Shown here piece by piece: positions 1-8,132 of a stretch of DNA of 64,000 nucleotides. How positions within the stretch are numbered: the stretch's first letter is position 1; each line of letters opens with the position of its first letter. Under the pieces are notes generated by a model, which did not search any database, was not told where the DNA came from, and worked only from the letters and a program-made list of their open reading frames with translations. Both the position numbers and the translations under genes were made by a program. Source of the stretch: Acidovorax radicis (GTDB lineage: Bacteria; Pseudomonadota; Gammaproteobacteria; Burkholderiales; Burkholderiaceae_C); the NCBI RefSeq assembly GCF_020510705.1, contig NZ_CP075184.1:4030001-4094000 (forward strand). Direction: 5' to 3'.

Positions 1-415
1 GATCGTCGGGCGTTGGCAGTGGGGTAATCGCGTCCGACGATGCCGACACATCCGCCAGGGCAGTCGCAATGTCCGCCGCGCCGGAAAGCACGTCGTTAGG
101 GGGCGGAAATGCCATACCCTGCCCGTTTTCACGGGCGTAGATGGCAATGACACGCCCTATCGGAACCAATATCTCACGGGGTTTTCCGCCGAATCGCGCC
201 TTGAATTCAATGAAATCATTGCCCAGTTGCAGCGCGCTTGTCGCGTCGAAACTGATGTTCAGCACAATTTCACCGTCCTTCACGAACTCCCTTGGCACCT
301 GCACGGAATCGTCCACACGCACCGCAACATAGGGCGTTAACCCGTTGTCGGTGCACCACTCATACAGGGCGCGAATGAGATAGGGGCGCGTGGATGTCGA
401 TTCCTGTGCGGTCAT
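1..415 (-). CDS. sspB: ClpXP protease specificity-enhancing factor SspB (partial)
   Basis: Adaptor that delivers ssrA-tagged and other substrates to the ClpXP protease in the cytoplasm. The reading frame starts at an ATG at 415 and stays open to the window edge, so the C-terminus is missing; about 138 residues are visible. The start MTAQESTSTRPYLIRALYEW, followed by a segment ending in VLNISFDATSALQLGND, matches the SspB fold core, and the visible end is the acidic, proline-rich linker that normally precedes the ClpX-binding tail. It lies 49 bases downstream of sspA on the same strand, the usual sspA-sspB operon. Family assignment is from recognition of the conserved core; the missing tail cannot be checked here. 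Confidence 0.9.
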   Translation of the reverse strand, partial: MTAQESTSTRPYLIRALYEWCTDNGLTPYVAVRVDDSVQVPREFVKDGEIVLNISFDATSALQLGNDFIEFKARFGGKPREILVPIGRVIAIYARENGQGMAFPPPNDVLSGAADIATALADVSASSDAITPLPTPDD

Positions 416-464
416 GAAAGTGAAGTGATCTGCGTGAAATGAATAAAAGCTGGAGAACTGCAGG

Positions 465-1076
465 TTACTTGCGCATGACCTTTTCGGAAGGTGTCAGCGC
501 TTCAATGTAGGCCGGACGCGAGAAGATACGTTCCGCGTATTTGAGCAGCGGAGCCGCGTTCTTGCTCAGGTCGATGCCATAGTAGTCAAGACGCCACAGC
601 AGTGGCGCAATGGCCACGTCGAGCATCGAGAAATTGTCGCCGAGCATGTATTTGTTCTTCAAAAACACTGGCGCCAGTTGCGTGAGGCGGTCACGAATGT
701 GCGCACGTGCCTTTTCCAGCGCCTTCTCGTTGCCCTTGGTGGCGCGTGATTCCAGAGAATTCACGTGCACAAACAGCTCTTTCTCGAAATTCAGCAGAAA
801 CAGGCGAACGCGGGCACGATCCACTGGGTCACCAGGCATGAGCTGCGGGTGCGGGAAACGTTCATCGATGTATTCATTGATGATGTTCGATTCATACAGA
901 ATCAGGTCCCGCTCTACCAGAATAGGCACCTGGCCATACGGGTTCATCACGCTGATGTCTTCGGGCTTGTTGTACAGGTCCACATCGCGAATTTCAAAGT
1001 CCATGCCCTTTTCAAACAGGACAAAACGGCAGCGGTGGGAGAAGGGACAGGTCGTACCCGAATAAAGCACCATCAT
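465..1076 (-). CDS. sspA: stringent starvation protein A (GST fold)
   Basis: RNA-polymerase-associated regulator of the starvation and acid stress response. The 203-residue protein has an N-terminal thioredoxin-like glutathione S-transferase domain (roughly residues 1-80, with CPFSHRCR near residue 10 and the NPYGQVPIL segment) and an all-helical C-terminal domain. SspA keeps the GST fold but is not thought to bind glutathione. The start is the first of two adjacent ATGs; an AGGAG sequence lies about 10 bases upstream. It sits between cytochrome c1 upstream and sspB downstream, all on the minus strand, with terminator-like hairpins separating it from petC, so it probably has its own promoter or is fed by readthrough. 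Confidence 0.93.
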   Translation of the reverse strand: MMVLYSGTTCPFSHRCRFVLFEKGMDFEIRDVDLYNKPEDISVMNPYGQVPILVERDLILYESNIINEYIDERFPHPQLMPGDPVDRARVRLFLLNFEKELFVHVNSLESRATKGNEKALEKARAHIRDRLTQLAPVFLKNKYMLGDNFSMLDVAIAPLLWRLDYYGIDLSKNAAPLLKYAERIFSRPAYIEALTPSEKVMRK

Positions 1077-1090
1077 GGTGGGAGACTCCT

Positions 1091-1163
1091 AAAAATCAAA
1101 AGAGTGGGACGCCAAAAGCGCCCACTCTGTAAAAAATCCAAGTGCACCCCGAAGGGTGCTTGT
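1091..1163 (-). terminator. Tandem terminator hairpins after petC
   Basis: Two hairpins lie between petC and sspA. The one nearer sspA pairs 1101-1108 with 1121-1128 (AGAGTGGG/CCCACTCT) and is followed on the minus strand by TTTTGATTTTT. The other, around 1140-1162, pairs AAGCACCC with GGGTGC and is followed by a run of Ts. Both face the direction expected to end petABC transcription. Confidence 0.65.
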
Positions 1164-1177
1164 GATGGATCCAGCGT

Positions 1178-1936
1178 TTACTTGATGTCCTTCCAGAAGG
1201 CTGCATTCAACCTCCAGGCAATGACCGTGAAGACACCCAGGAATATCAACACCCAGACGCCGATTCTCCAGCGCGTATTCTGTGCAGGCTCCCCCATCCA
1301 CTGCAGGTAATTCACCAGATCACCGATGTTCTGATCGAACTGCAGAGGCGTCATCGTGCCTGGCGTGATTTGCTCCCAACCCTTGAAAACCTCGGTGTTG
1401 TGGCCATGGCTCTCATGTGCTTCGAACACGGGGCGACGGTCCCCTTGAAGTTGCCACAGGACGTGGGGCATACCTACATTGGGGAATACAAGGTTGTTCC
1501 AGCCCGTGGCCTTGGTTTCGTCCCGGTAGAACGTGCGCAGGAAGGTGTACAGATAGTCAGCGCCCGTACCGCCATGGCCCGCACGCGAACGCGCGATCAC
1601 GGTCAGATCGGGAGGATTCGCACCGAACCACTCCTTGGCTTGCTTCGGATCAATCGAGGCCTTCATGGTCTCGCCAACCTTGTCGGTCGTGAACAACAAG
1701 TTGTCCTTGATCTGCTGTTCGGTCAGCCCGATGTCGCGCAGACGGTTAAAGCGCATGTAGGCAGCCGAATGGCAGCTCAGGCAGTAGTTGACAAACACCT
1801 TGGCGCCGTTTTGCAGCGAAGCCAGGTCATTGGTCTTGTTGGGAGCTTTGTCCCAGGCGAGGGTGTCGCCAGCAGCATGGGCAGCGCCAGCGGCCAGGCC
1901 CACTGCGGCGATCAACGTGAGGATGATTTTCTTCAT
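1178..1936 (-). CDS. petC: cytochrome c1 of the bc1 complex
   Basis: Heme-bearing subunit of ubiquinol-cytochrome c reductase; passes electrons from the Rieske protein to soluble cytochrome c on the periplasmic side. The 252-residue protein begins with a signal peptide (MKKIILTLIAAVGLAAGAAHA), carries the covalent heme motif CLSCH and ends in a membrane anchor (WVLIFLGVFTVIAW) with a short cytoplasmic basic tail. I chose the ATG at 1936 because it starts the signal peptide; the frame is open further upstream into the petB 3' end. Gap to petB is 17 bases, so petA-petB-petC form one operon. Confidence 0.95.
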   Translation of the reverse strand: MKKIILTLIAAVGLAAGAAHAAGDTLAWDKAPNKTNDLASLQNGAKVFVNYCLSCHSAAYMRFNRLRDIGLTEQQIKDNLLFTTDKVGETMKASIDPKQAKEWFGANPPDLTVIARSRAGHGGTGADYLYTFLRTFYRDETKATGWNNLVFPNVGMPHVLWQLQGDRRPVFEAHESHGHNTEVFKGWEQITPGTMTPLQFDQNIGDLVNYLQWMGEPAQNTRWRIGVWVLIFLGVFTVIAWRLNAAFWKDIK

Positions 1937-1953
1937 TGTTGCTATCTCCAGGC

Positions 1954-3369
1954 TCAGTGCGCCACAAAGTTCACGCGGTCGGGCACAGGCTTGGTTTCGC
2001 CGATACGGCTCCACCAAGGCATCAGCAGGAAGAAGCCGAAGTAGAACAAGGTCCCTGCCTGCGATACACGCTCGCCGATCGGCGATGGCGGCTGAACACC
2101 GAGGTAGCCCAGGATCACAAAGATGATCACAAAAACGCCGTACAGGTATTTGTGCCAGCTAGGACGATAACGAATCGATTTGACCGGGCTGTTGTCCAGC
2201 CAAGGCAGGAAAAACAGGATGACCACGGCGCCACCCATCACAACCACACCCCAGAACTTGGCGTCGATCGACAGCATCAGCACCACGACGACGGCAGCAG
2301 CACCAGCGATACCCACCTTGATGAAATTCGGGAGCTTTGCCTTGACCACACCAAAGCCAGCACCAAGCACCACGCAAGCCATCAGTGCGTACATCATTTC
2401 GCTGGTGATGGCACGCAGCATGGAGTAGTACGGCGTGAAGTACCACACCGGCGCAATATGTAAAGGCGTCTTGAGCGGATCAGCCGGGATGAAATTGTTG
2501 TACTCCAGGAAGTACCCGCCAAACTCCGGAGCGAAGAACACAACCGCCGTGAAGGCCATCAAGAAAATACTCAGGCCAAAGATGTCGTGAACCGTGTAAT
2601 AGGGATGGAAAGGCACGCCATCGAGTGGCTTGCCATTGGCATCCTTGGGCGCGTTGGGGCCCTTGATTTCCACACCGTCAGGGTTGTTCGAGCCCACATC
2701 GTGCAGCGCCAGCAAGTGAGCAACCACCAGGCCCAGCAGCACCAGCGGCACTGCGATCACGTGGAAGCTGAAGAACCGGTTGAGTGTTGCGTCGCCCACC
2801 ACATAGTCGCCACGGATCAAGAGCGCCAGATCAGGGCCGACGAACGGAATGGCAGCAAACAGGTTCACGATCACCTGGGCGCCCCAGTACGACATCTGGC
2901 CCCAAGGCAGCAGGTAGCCCATGAAGGCTTCAGCCATCAGGCACAGGAAGATGGCACAACCAAAAATCCAGACCAGTTCGCGCGGCTTGCGGTAGCTGCC
3001 GTAAATGAGCCCGCGGAACATGTGCAGGTACACCACGACGAAGAACGCAGAAGCACCTGTGGAATGCATGTAGCGAATCAGCCAGCCCCAGGGCACATCA
3101 CGCATGATGTACTCCACGGAAGCGAACGCCAAGCTTGCGTCGGGCTTGTAGTGCATGACCAGGAAAATGCCGGTCACGATCTGGATGACCAGCACCACCA
3201 GTGCCAGCGAGCCAAAGATGTACCAGAAGTTGAAGTTCTTCGGAGCGTAGTACTCCGACATGTGCACCCTGTAGGCATCGAACGCCGTCGGGAACCGGTT
3301 CTCAAACCAGTTCGTGACCTTGGCGCCAGCCGAGGCGTTGGGAGAAATTTCTTTGAATTCGTGGGCCAT
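1954..3369 (-). CDS. petB: cytochrome b of the bc1 complex
   Basis: Membrane subunit that holds hemes bL and bH and the quinol oxidation and quinone reduction sites. The 471-residue protein has about eight hydrophobic segments plus extra C-terminal helices; recognisable parts are GYLLPWGQMSYWGA (first heme and Qo region), HVIAVPLVLL (second heme ligands) and a PEWY-loop-like element seen here as PVWYFTPYYSMLRA. The start is placed at ATG 3369, preceded by GGAGAA; a TTG 15 bases further upstream is possible but would overlap petA. It follows petA by 11 bases. Long-form cytochrome b such as this is normal in proteobacteria. Confidence 0.95.
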   Translation of the reverse strand: MAHEFKEISPNASAGAKVTNWFENRFPTAFDAYRVHMSEYYAPKNFNFWYIFGSLALVVLVIQIVTGIFLVMHYKPDASLAFASVEYIMRDVPWGWLIRYMHSTGASAFFVVVYLHMFRGLIYGSYRKPRELVWIFGCAIFLCLMAEAFMGYLLPWGQMSYWGAQVIVNLFAAIPFVGPDLALLIRGDYVVGDATLNRFFSFHVIAVPLVLLGLVVAHLLALHDVGSNNPDGVEIKGPNAPKDANGKPLDGVPFHPYYTVHDIFGLSIFLMAFTAVVFFAPEFGGYFLEYNNFIPADPLKTPLHIAPVWYFTPYYSMLRAITSEMMYALMACVVLGAGFGVVKAKLPNFIKVGIAGAAAVVVVLMLSIDAKFWGVVVMGGAVVILFFLPWLDNSPVKSIRYRPSWHKYLYGVFVIIFVILGYLGVQPPSPIGERVSQAGTLFYFGFFLLMPWWSRIGETKPVPDRVNFVAH

Positions 3370-3380
3370 GTGGTTCTCCG

Positions 3381-3980
3381 TCAAGCCTTCTTGTCTTCAC
3401 CGATGATCAGGCGCGTATCGGACAGATACATGTGCGGAGGCACTTCAAGATTGTCAGGCGCGGGCTTGTTCTTGAAGACGCGGCCAGCCATGTCGAATGT
3501 GGAGCCATGGCAAGGGCACAAGAAGCCGCCCTTCCAGTCATCGGGCAGCGAGGGCTGCGCGCCGGGCTGGAACTTATCGGAGGGCGAACACCCCAAGTGC
3601 GAGCAAATGCCCACACCCACAAAAATCTCAGGCTTGATGGACCGAGCCTCGTTGCGCGCGTATTCAGGCGTCAGCTCGGAAGGCTTGCGCTCGGACTTCG
3701 GATCGGCCAATTGCCCATCCAGCGATGGCAAGAGGGCGAGTTGCTCGGGCGTGCGCTTGATGATCCAGACGGGCTTGCCGCGCCACTCCACGGTGAGCTT
3801 TTCCCCGGGCTTGAGCGCGGAAATATCCACCTCAACAGCTGCACCGGCGGCCTTCGCTCGCTCTGACGGCTGAAAAGTACTCACGAAAGGAACGGCGGTT
3901 GCCACGCCGCCCACCGCGCCAGCGCAGCCGGACGCTATCAGCCACGTCCGCTTGCTGGAGTCGATTGGAGTGTCACTCAT
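3381..3980 (-). CDS. petA: ubiquinol-cytochrome c reductase Rieske iron-sulfur subunit
   Basis: Carries the 2Fe-2S cluster that takes the first electron from ubiquinol. The 199-residue protein has an N-terminal Tat-type membrane anchor (SSKRTWLIASGCAGAVGGVATAVPFV) and the two cluster loops CSHLGC and CPCHGS. It is the first gene of petA-petB-petC. The Tat dependence of Rieske proteins fits the presence of tatABC a few kilobases away, although these are separate operons. A TACAAT box about 40 bases upstream of the ATG on the minus strand may be its promoter. Confidence 0.95.
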   Translation of the reverse strand: MSDTPIDSSKRTWLIASGCAGAVGGVATAVPFVSTFQPSERAKAAGAAVEVDISALKPGEKLTVEWRGKPVWIIKRTPEQLALLPSLDGQLADPKSERKPSELTPEYARNEARSIKPEIFVGVGICSHLGCSPSDKFQPGAQPSLPDDWKGGFLCPCHGSTFDMAGRVFKNKPAPDNLEVPPHMYLSDTRLIIGEDKKA

Positions 3981-4020
3981 GGGGGTCCTCGATTTACATC
4001 GCTATTAGGGTCAACCGCGA

Positions 4021-4026
4021 ATTGTA
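4021..4026 (-). promoter_or_regulatory. Possible -10 box for petABC
   Basis: TACAAT on the minus strand, preceded by GC, about 40 bases upstream of the petA ATG. No good -35 box is seen at the right distance, so this is only a suggestion. Confidence 0.3.
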
Positions 4027-4063
4027 GCGGAGTGAAAATGGGTATTTCCATGTGCTTACTGCC

Positions 4064-4091
4064 TTGACAGGTCATTGCGCTGAGCAATACT
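4064..4091 (+). promoter_or_regulatory. Sigma-70-type promoter for mscL
   Basis: TTGACA at 4064-4069 and AATACT at 4086-4091 with a 16-base spacer, ending 33 bases before the mscL start codon. The -35 box is a perfect match; the -10 box matches four of six positions. Confidence 0.55.
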
Positions 4092-4124
4092 CAGCCCTCA
4101 CCATTCAATATAAGGAGTAACAAC

Positions 4125-4559
4125 ATGGGAATGATGCAAGAGTTCAGAGAGTTCGCCGTCAAAGGCAACGTGATAGACCTTGCAGTGGGCGTCATCATTG
4201 GCGGAGCCTTCGGAAAGATCGTCGATTCGATCGTCTCCGACCTCATCATGCCAGTCGTCGGCCTGGTGTTTGGCAAGCTTGATTTTTCCAATCTTTTTGT
4301 GGTGCTGGGGCCGGTGCCTGCGGGCACCTCCATGACGCTGGATGCCCTCAAGAAAGCCGCAGTGCCTGTTTTTGCCTATGGCAACTTCCTGACCGTGGCC
4401 GTCAATTTCATCATCCTGGCGTTCATCATTTTCATGATGATCAAACAGGTGAACCGCCTCAAACGCCAAGCGCCGGCACCGGCCGCTGCCGCCCCCGCCG
4501 CACCGCCCGAAGACATCGTGCTGCTGCGCGAAATTCGCGACAGCCTCAACAAACGCTAA
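4125..4559 (+). CDS. mscL: large-conductance mechanosensitive channel MscL
   Basis: Pentameric inner-membrane channel that opens on membrane tension to release solutes during hypoosmotic shock. The 144-residue protein has the family hallmark N-terminus ([20 protein letters not shown]), pore-lining TM1, a periplasmic loop with [11 protein letters not shown]2 ([18 protein letters not shown]), an Ala/Pro-rich linker and a C-terminal helical bundle ([13 protein letters not shown]). An AAGGAG ribosome-binding site lies eight bases upstream. The gene stands alone, with its own promoter and a downstream terminator, and converges on pdxA. Confidence 0.96.
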   Translation: MGMMQEFREFAVKGNVIDLAVGVIIGGAFGKIVDSIVSDLIMPVVGLVFGKLDFSNLFVVLGPVPAGTSMTLDALKKAAVPVFAYGNFLTVAVNFIILAFIIFMMIKQVNRLKRQAPAPAAAAPAAPPEDIVLLREIRDSLNKR

Positions 4560-4586
4560 TCGCTGTTTTCATCCCGCTCCAGCGTT

Positions 4587-4626
4587 ACCCGCTGCACTTC
4601 TGGTGCATGCGGGTTTTTTATTTTTT
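4587..4626 (+). terminator. Rho-independent terminator after mscL
   Basis: Stem formed by ACCCGC-TGCAC and GTGCATGCGGGT (one bulged A), four-base loop, followed by TTTTTTATTTTTT. It lies 28 bases past the mscL stop codon, between convergent mscL and pdxA. Confidence 0.8.
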
Positions 4627-4652
4627 GCTGCGCCAGATCAAACGCACCGTTG

Positions 4653-5681
4653 TCACGACGCCAATTTGCGGGCCATGCGCACCGCCTCAACCAGGCTGGA
4701 GGCATCCGCCACGCCCTGGCCCGCAATGTCAAATGCCGTGCCATGGTCGGGGCTGGTGCGCACCAACGGCAGGCCCAGCGTCACGTTGACGCCTTTGTCC
4801 ACGCCGAGGTATTTCACCGGAATCAGGCCCTGGTCGTGGTACATCGCGACGACCACATCAAACTCCCCTTCGCGCAGCGGCGTACTGCGAGCCCGCATGA
4901 ACACCGTGTCGGGTGCAAACGGGCCACGAGCATCGAGGCCCAATGCCTGCGCCGCAGCAATGGCAGGCGCGATGATTTCGATCTCTTCGCGGCCAAAAAG
5001 CCCGCCCTCGCCCGCATGGGGGTTCAGCCCTGCGACCGCCATGCGCGGTGCACGCCCCAGGCTGCGTGACAGGGCCGCATGGGTGATCTGCAGCGTCCGC
5101 AACACGTTGTCGTGGGTGACGGCCGCGATGGCGTCGCGCAGCGACACATGAATGCTGACCAGCACGGTGCGCAACTCGTCGTTCGCCAACATCATGCGCA
5201 CCGGCATATCGGCCAGCGCCACGCCCTGGTGCGCGGCGGCTTCCGCCTGCAGCAGCTCGGTATGACCCGGAAACAGCACCCCTGCCGCTGCCAGCGCTTC
5301 TTTGTGCAACGGGGCTGTGACCAGCGCAGCCACCTCACCGCGCAATGCCGCGCGTGTGGCCCAAAGCACGCTGTCGGCTGCCGCACGCCCCGCAGCGGCA
5401 CTGATCTGGCCCCAGGGCGGCGGGCCGCTGATGGCCGGCACCTGCAGCACCGGCACGCAGCGGGGGGGCACGTCCAAAGCGTCGGCCGCTTCGGTGATGC
5501 GAGCCACCGGCACCATGGGCACACCCGGGCGCACGATGACCTGCGCCGCGCGCCGCAAGGTGGCCACGTCACCCACCACAAAACAATGGCGCAATTCATC
5601 GGGAGCGTCGCGGAATGCCTTGGCCACGATCTCGGGCCCGATGCCTGAAGGGTCCCCCTGGGTGATGGCAATGGTGTGCAT
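4653..5681 (-). CDS. pdxA: 4-hydroxythreonine-4-phosphate dehydrogenase
   Basis: NAD-dependent, metal-requiring oxidation of 4-phosphohydroxy-L-threonine in the DXP-dependent pyridoxal 5'-phosphate pathway. The 342-residue protein shows the family N-terminus (IAITQGDPSGIGPEI), the metal-ligand regions PGHTEL and MYHDQGLIPVKYLG, and NPHAGEGG near the substrate site. The start is ATG 5681; the frame extends 16 codons upstream without family resemblance. The next gene upstream on the strand is a Nif3-family protein, separated by one copy of the short interspersed repeat. Confidence 0.94.
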   Translation of the reverse strand: MHTIAITQGDPSGIGPEIVAKAFRDAPDELRHCFVVGDVATLRRAAQVIVRPGVPMVPVARITEAADALDVPPRCVPVLQVPAISGPPPWGQISAAAGRAAADSVLWATRAALRGEVAALVTAPLHKEALAAAGVLFPGHTELLQAEAAAHQGVALADMPVRMMLANDELRTVLVSIHVSLRDAIAAVTHDNVLRTLQITHAALSRSLGRAPRMAVAGLNPHAGEGGLFGREEIEIIAPAIAAAQALGLDARGPFAPDTVFMRARSTPLREGEFDVVVAMYHDQGLIPVKYLGVDKGVNVTLGLPLVRTSPDHGTAFDIAGQGVADASSLVEAVRMARKLAS

Positions 5682-5706
5682 GGTTTTTATCAGTTTATTA
5701 ATGAAA

Positions 5707-5757
5707 TTGGCCTGAAGCGATTTACCCATAAGCGCTAACAGCTATCAATAGATGAGC
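5707..5757 (+). repeat. Interspersed hairpin repeat, copy 1
   Basis: Degenerate copy: TTGGCCT, then a weakened hairpin (AAGCGATTTACCCATAAGCGCT), then CAGCTAT, an AT-rich stretch and GAGC. It lies between the Nif3-family gene and pdxA. Same family as copies at 8011, 12501, 22522, 32014, 44956, 48801 and 60559. Confidence 0.75.
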
Positions 5758-5790
5758 ATTCAGATCTGCACCATGCACAGGCAAGACGCC

Positions 5791-6549
5791 CTACGCAGGG
5801 TTGTCGATCTCGATGAACTGGTGCGCCAACCCCAGTTGCGCAGCCACATGCGACGCCACAGCCGGGGCACCATACCGCTCGGTAGCGTGGTGGCCCGCAG
5901 CGATGAAACTCACGCCCATTTCCCGCGCAAGGTGCGCCTGGGGCTCTGAAATTTCTCCGGTGATGAAAGCATCGGCGCCGGCCGCCACGGCAGATTCGAA
6001 ATAACCCTGCGCGCCGCCCGTGCACCACGCCACGCGCCGGATAGGCTGCGCGGCGGCACCAGCGGGTTGCACCAGCGTCACATGCCTGCCCAGCGCCTGG
6101 GCCACATGGTCTGCCAGCGCCTGGCTGCTGGCAAACATGGCGGGCCCAATACACCCGAGGTCCTGCTCCCCAAAGCGGGCATCGGCGGCGAGCCCCAGCA
6201 CACGACCGAGCTGCGCGTTGTTGCCCAGGTCGGCATGGGCGTCCAGTGGCAGGTGGTAAGCCAACAGGTTGATGTCGTGCACGAGCAGCAGTTGAAGGCG
6301 CTGCTTCATCCAGCCGGTAATGCGACCGTCCTGGCCGCGCCAGAACAAGCCATGGTGCACAAAGATGGCGTCTGCCTGCGCAGCAATGGCCGCCTCGATC
6401 AACGCGCGGCTGGCCGTCACGCCGCTCACCACGCGCTGGATCTCGGCCTTGCCTTCGACCTGGAGGCCGTTGGGGCCGTAATCCTTGAAGCGCTCAGGTT
6501 GAAGCAGGCCATCAAACGCCTGCAGAAGTTGGGTGCGGGAAATGCTCAT
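5791..6549 (-). CDS. Nif3/YbgI-family dinuclear metal protein (DUF34)
   Basis: A 252-residue member of the Nif3-like family, toroid-forming proteins that bind two metal ions; in many annotations called GTP cyclohydrolase 1 type 2 homologue, though the physiological role is not settled. Metal-binding residues are visible in VHHGLFW, LDAHADLGNNAQL and GHHATERYG. The start is ATG 6549, which begins the conserved MSISRTQLLQAFDGLL; the frame is open 42 codons further upstream through the gap to the divergent protease gene, without conserved sequence. The divergent arrangement with a DegS/DegQ-type protease gene is, as I recall it, common in Burkholderiales. Confidence 0.88.
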   Translation of the reverse strand: MSISRTQLLQAFDGLLQPERFKDYGPNGLQVEGKAEIQRVVSGVTASRALIEAAIAAQADAIFVHHGLFWRGQDGRITGWMKQRLQLLLVHDINLLAYHLPLDAHADLGNNAQLGRVLGLAADARFGEQDLGCIGPAMFASSQALADHVAQALGRHVTLVQPAGAAAQPIRRVAWCTGGAQGYFESAVAAGADAFITGEISEPQAHLAREMGVSFIAAGHHATERYGAPAVASHVAAQLGLAHQFIEIDNPA

Positions 6550-6673
6550 CGGCCTATTGTCGCGCGCGTTACCCCGCGCGGTGCCCCACCCACATTCGGA
6601 GACAATGCGTACACGAAGGCCCTGGCGCAGGCCACCCTCCCCCTCCCTATTGCCCCACCCTTGTTCACATTTC

Positions 6674-7822
6674 ATGAAACGACTCTGGCTGCTGTTTTCT
6701 CAGACCGTAACGGTGCTCGTTGCGGCCTATTTTGTTGTTGCCACGCTCCAGCCCGAATGGCTGGGCCGGGGCACCACCCGCTCAGGGGCGGGCATCGCCT
6801 TGCTGGAGGCCCCGGCCAGCCCCACGTCACAACCCGCCACCGGCAGCTTCAGCGGCGCGGCCCGCAAGGCGGCACCGGCCGTTGTCAGCATCAATACCAG
6901 CAAGGAAGTTCGCAATTCACGCAGCAACGATCCCTGGTTCCAGTTTTTCTTTGGCGACCAGGGAAGCCAGGCGCAAGCGGGCCTGGGCAGCGGCGTGATC
7001 GTGAGCCCTGACGGCTACATCCTGACCAACAACCATGTAGTGGAAGGGGCCGACGAAATCGAAGTGACCTTGACAGATCGCCGCCGAGCGCGGGCGCGTG
7101 TCATCGGCACCGATCCAGATACCGACCTGGCCATCCTGAAAATCGAACTCGACAAGCTGCCCGTCATCGTGCTGGGCAACTCCGACGCCCTGGACGTGGG
7201 CGACCAGGTGCTGGCCATTGGCAACCCGTTTGGCGTGGGCCAGACCGTGACCAGCGGCATCGTGAGTGCACTGGGCCGCAGCCAGCTGGGCATCAACACG
7301 TTTGAAAACTTCATCCAGACTGACGCGGCCATCAACCCCGGCAATTCGGGCGGAGCGCTGGTGGACGTGAACGGCAACCTGATGGGCATCAACACCGCCA
7401 TCTACTCGCGCTCGGGCGGCAGCATGGGCATCGGCTTCGCCATTCCGGTATCCACGGCGCGGCTGGTGCTCGACGGCATCGTCAAGGACGGCCAGGTGAC
7501 GCGCGGCTGGATTGGCGTGGAGCCCAATGAACTCTCGCCCGAGCTGGCCGAGACCTTCGGCGTAAAGAAGGCCACTGAAGGTGTGATCATTACCGGCGTG
7601 CTGCAAGACGGCCCAGCCGCCCAGGCGGGCATGCGCCCTGGCGATGTGATCGTGCGCGTGGACAGCAAGAACGTCGGCACGGTATCCGAACTACTGACCT
7701 CTGTAGCGGCCCTCAAGCCAGGCACCGCCTCCACCTTTGAAATCCAACGCGCAGACAAACAGGTGGAGCTGAGCATCACCCCGGGTGTGCGCCCGCGGCC
7801 ACAGCGCAACGTGAGGCGTTAA
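6674..7822 (+). CDS. membrane-anchored HtrA-type serine protease (DegS/AlgW/DegQ-like)
   Basis: Periplasmic quality-control protease of the S1C family. The 382-residue protein has an N-terminal membrane anchor (residues about 5-24), a trypsin-like domain with catalytic triad H121 (NNHVV), D151 (DTDLAIL) and S225 (NPGNSGGAL), and a single PDZ domain (about 285-375). One PDZ domain and an uncleaved anchor point to the DegS/AlgW type, which starts the RseA/sigma-E envelope stress cascade, rather than two-PDZ DegP; the exact orthologue cannot be settled from sequence alone. Start ATG 6674 is chosen because it begins the membrane anchor. A hairpin follows the gene. Confidence 0.9.
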   Translation: MKRLWLLFSQTVTVLVAAYFVVATLQPEWLGRGTTRSGAGIALLEAPASPTSQPATGSFSGAARKAAPAVVSINTSKEVRNSRSNDPWFQFFFGDQGSQAQAGLGSGVIVSPDGYILTNNHVVEGADEIEVTLTDRRRARARVIGTDPDTDLAILKIELDKLPVIVLGNSDALDVGDQVLAIGNPFGVGQTVTSGIVSALGRSQLGINTFENFIQTDAAINPGNSGGALVDVNGNLMGINTAIYSRSGGSMGIGFAIPVSTARLVLDGIVKDGQVTRGWIGVEPNELSPELAETFGVKKATEGVIITGVLQDGPAAQAGMRPGDVIVRVDSKNVGTVSELLTSVAALKPGTASTFEIQRADKQVELSITPGVRPRPQRNVRR

Positions 7823-7859
7823 GCGTTGCTCTCGCTGGCTGCCGGTTGGCCAGCGGCGT

Positions 7860-7884
7860 GTGGGGCTTTGCCAAAGCCCCATTT
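7860..7884 (+). terminator. Hairpin after the HtrA-type protease
   Basis: GGGGCTTT-GCC-AAAGCCCC, an 8-bp perfect stem with a three-base loop, 40 bases past the stop codon, followed by only a short T stretch. In the 310-base gap from 7823 to 8132 the only other recognisable element is repeat copy 2. Confidence 0.5.
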
Positions 7885-8010
7885 CAGTCAAGGAAGGCAG
7901 CCCGACATGCCTCGAACCGCATGGGTGTTTTATCGGGACGGCACCGTGTCAGGCTCCCGCCCCACCCAGGGCTGTCAACCCAGTCCATCGCAACCAATAC
8001 ATTGGCATAA

Positions 8011-8063
8011 AAAAAGCTACTGGCGCTTGATACACAAGCGTCAGCAGCTATATTTTTATGAGC
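8011..8063 (+). repeat. Interspersed hairpin repeat, copy 2
   Basis: AAAAAGCTACTGGCGCTTGA...ACAAGCGTCAGCAGCTATATTTTTATGAGC pattern: a 9-10 bp imperfect hairpin core, the CAGCTAT box and an AT-rich tail ending in GAGC. Located between the protease gene and the 3' end of tatC. Confidence 0.85.
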
Positions 8064-8132
8064 ACCCCGTCCGGGCAAGAGAGCCATAGGGGTTTTGCGC
8101 GCAGGACCCGTTGCGGGCCCCGAGTGACGCTG

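Noticed and set aside
2587..3873. Plus-strand open frame of 428 codons over petB and petA
   Set aside because: Shadow of the bc1 genes; His/Gln/Arg-rich translation without motifs.
7826..8089. Plus-strand frame of 87 codons after the protease gene
   Set aside because: Runs through the hairpin and repeat copy 2; no motif; treated as intergenic.
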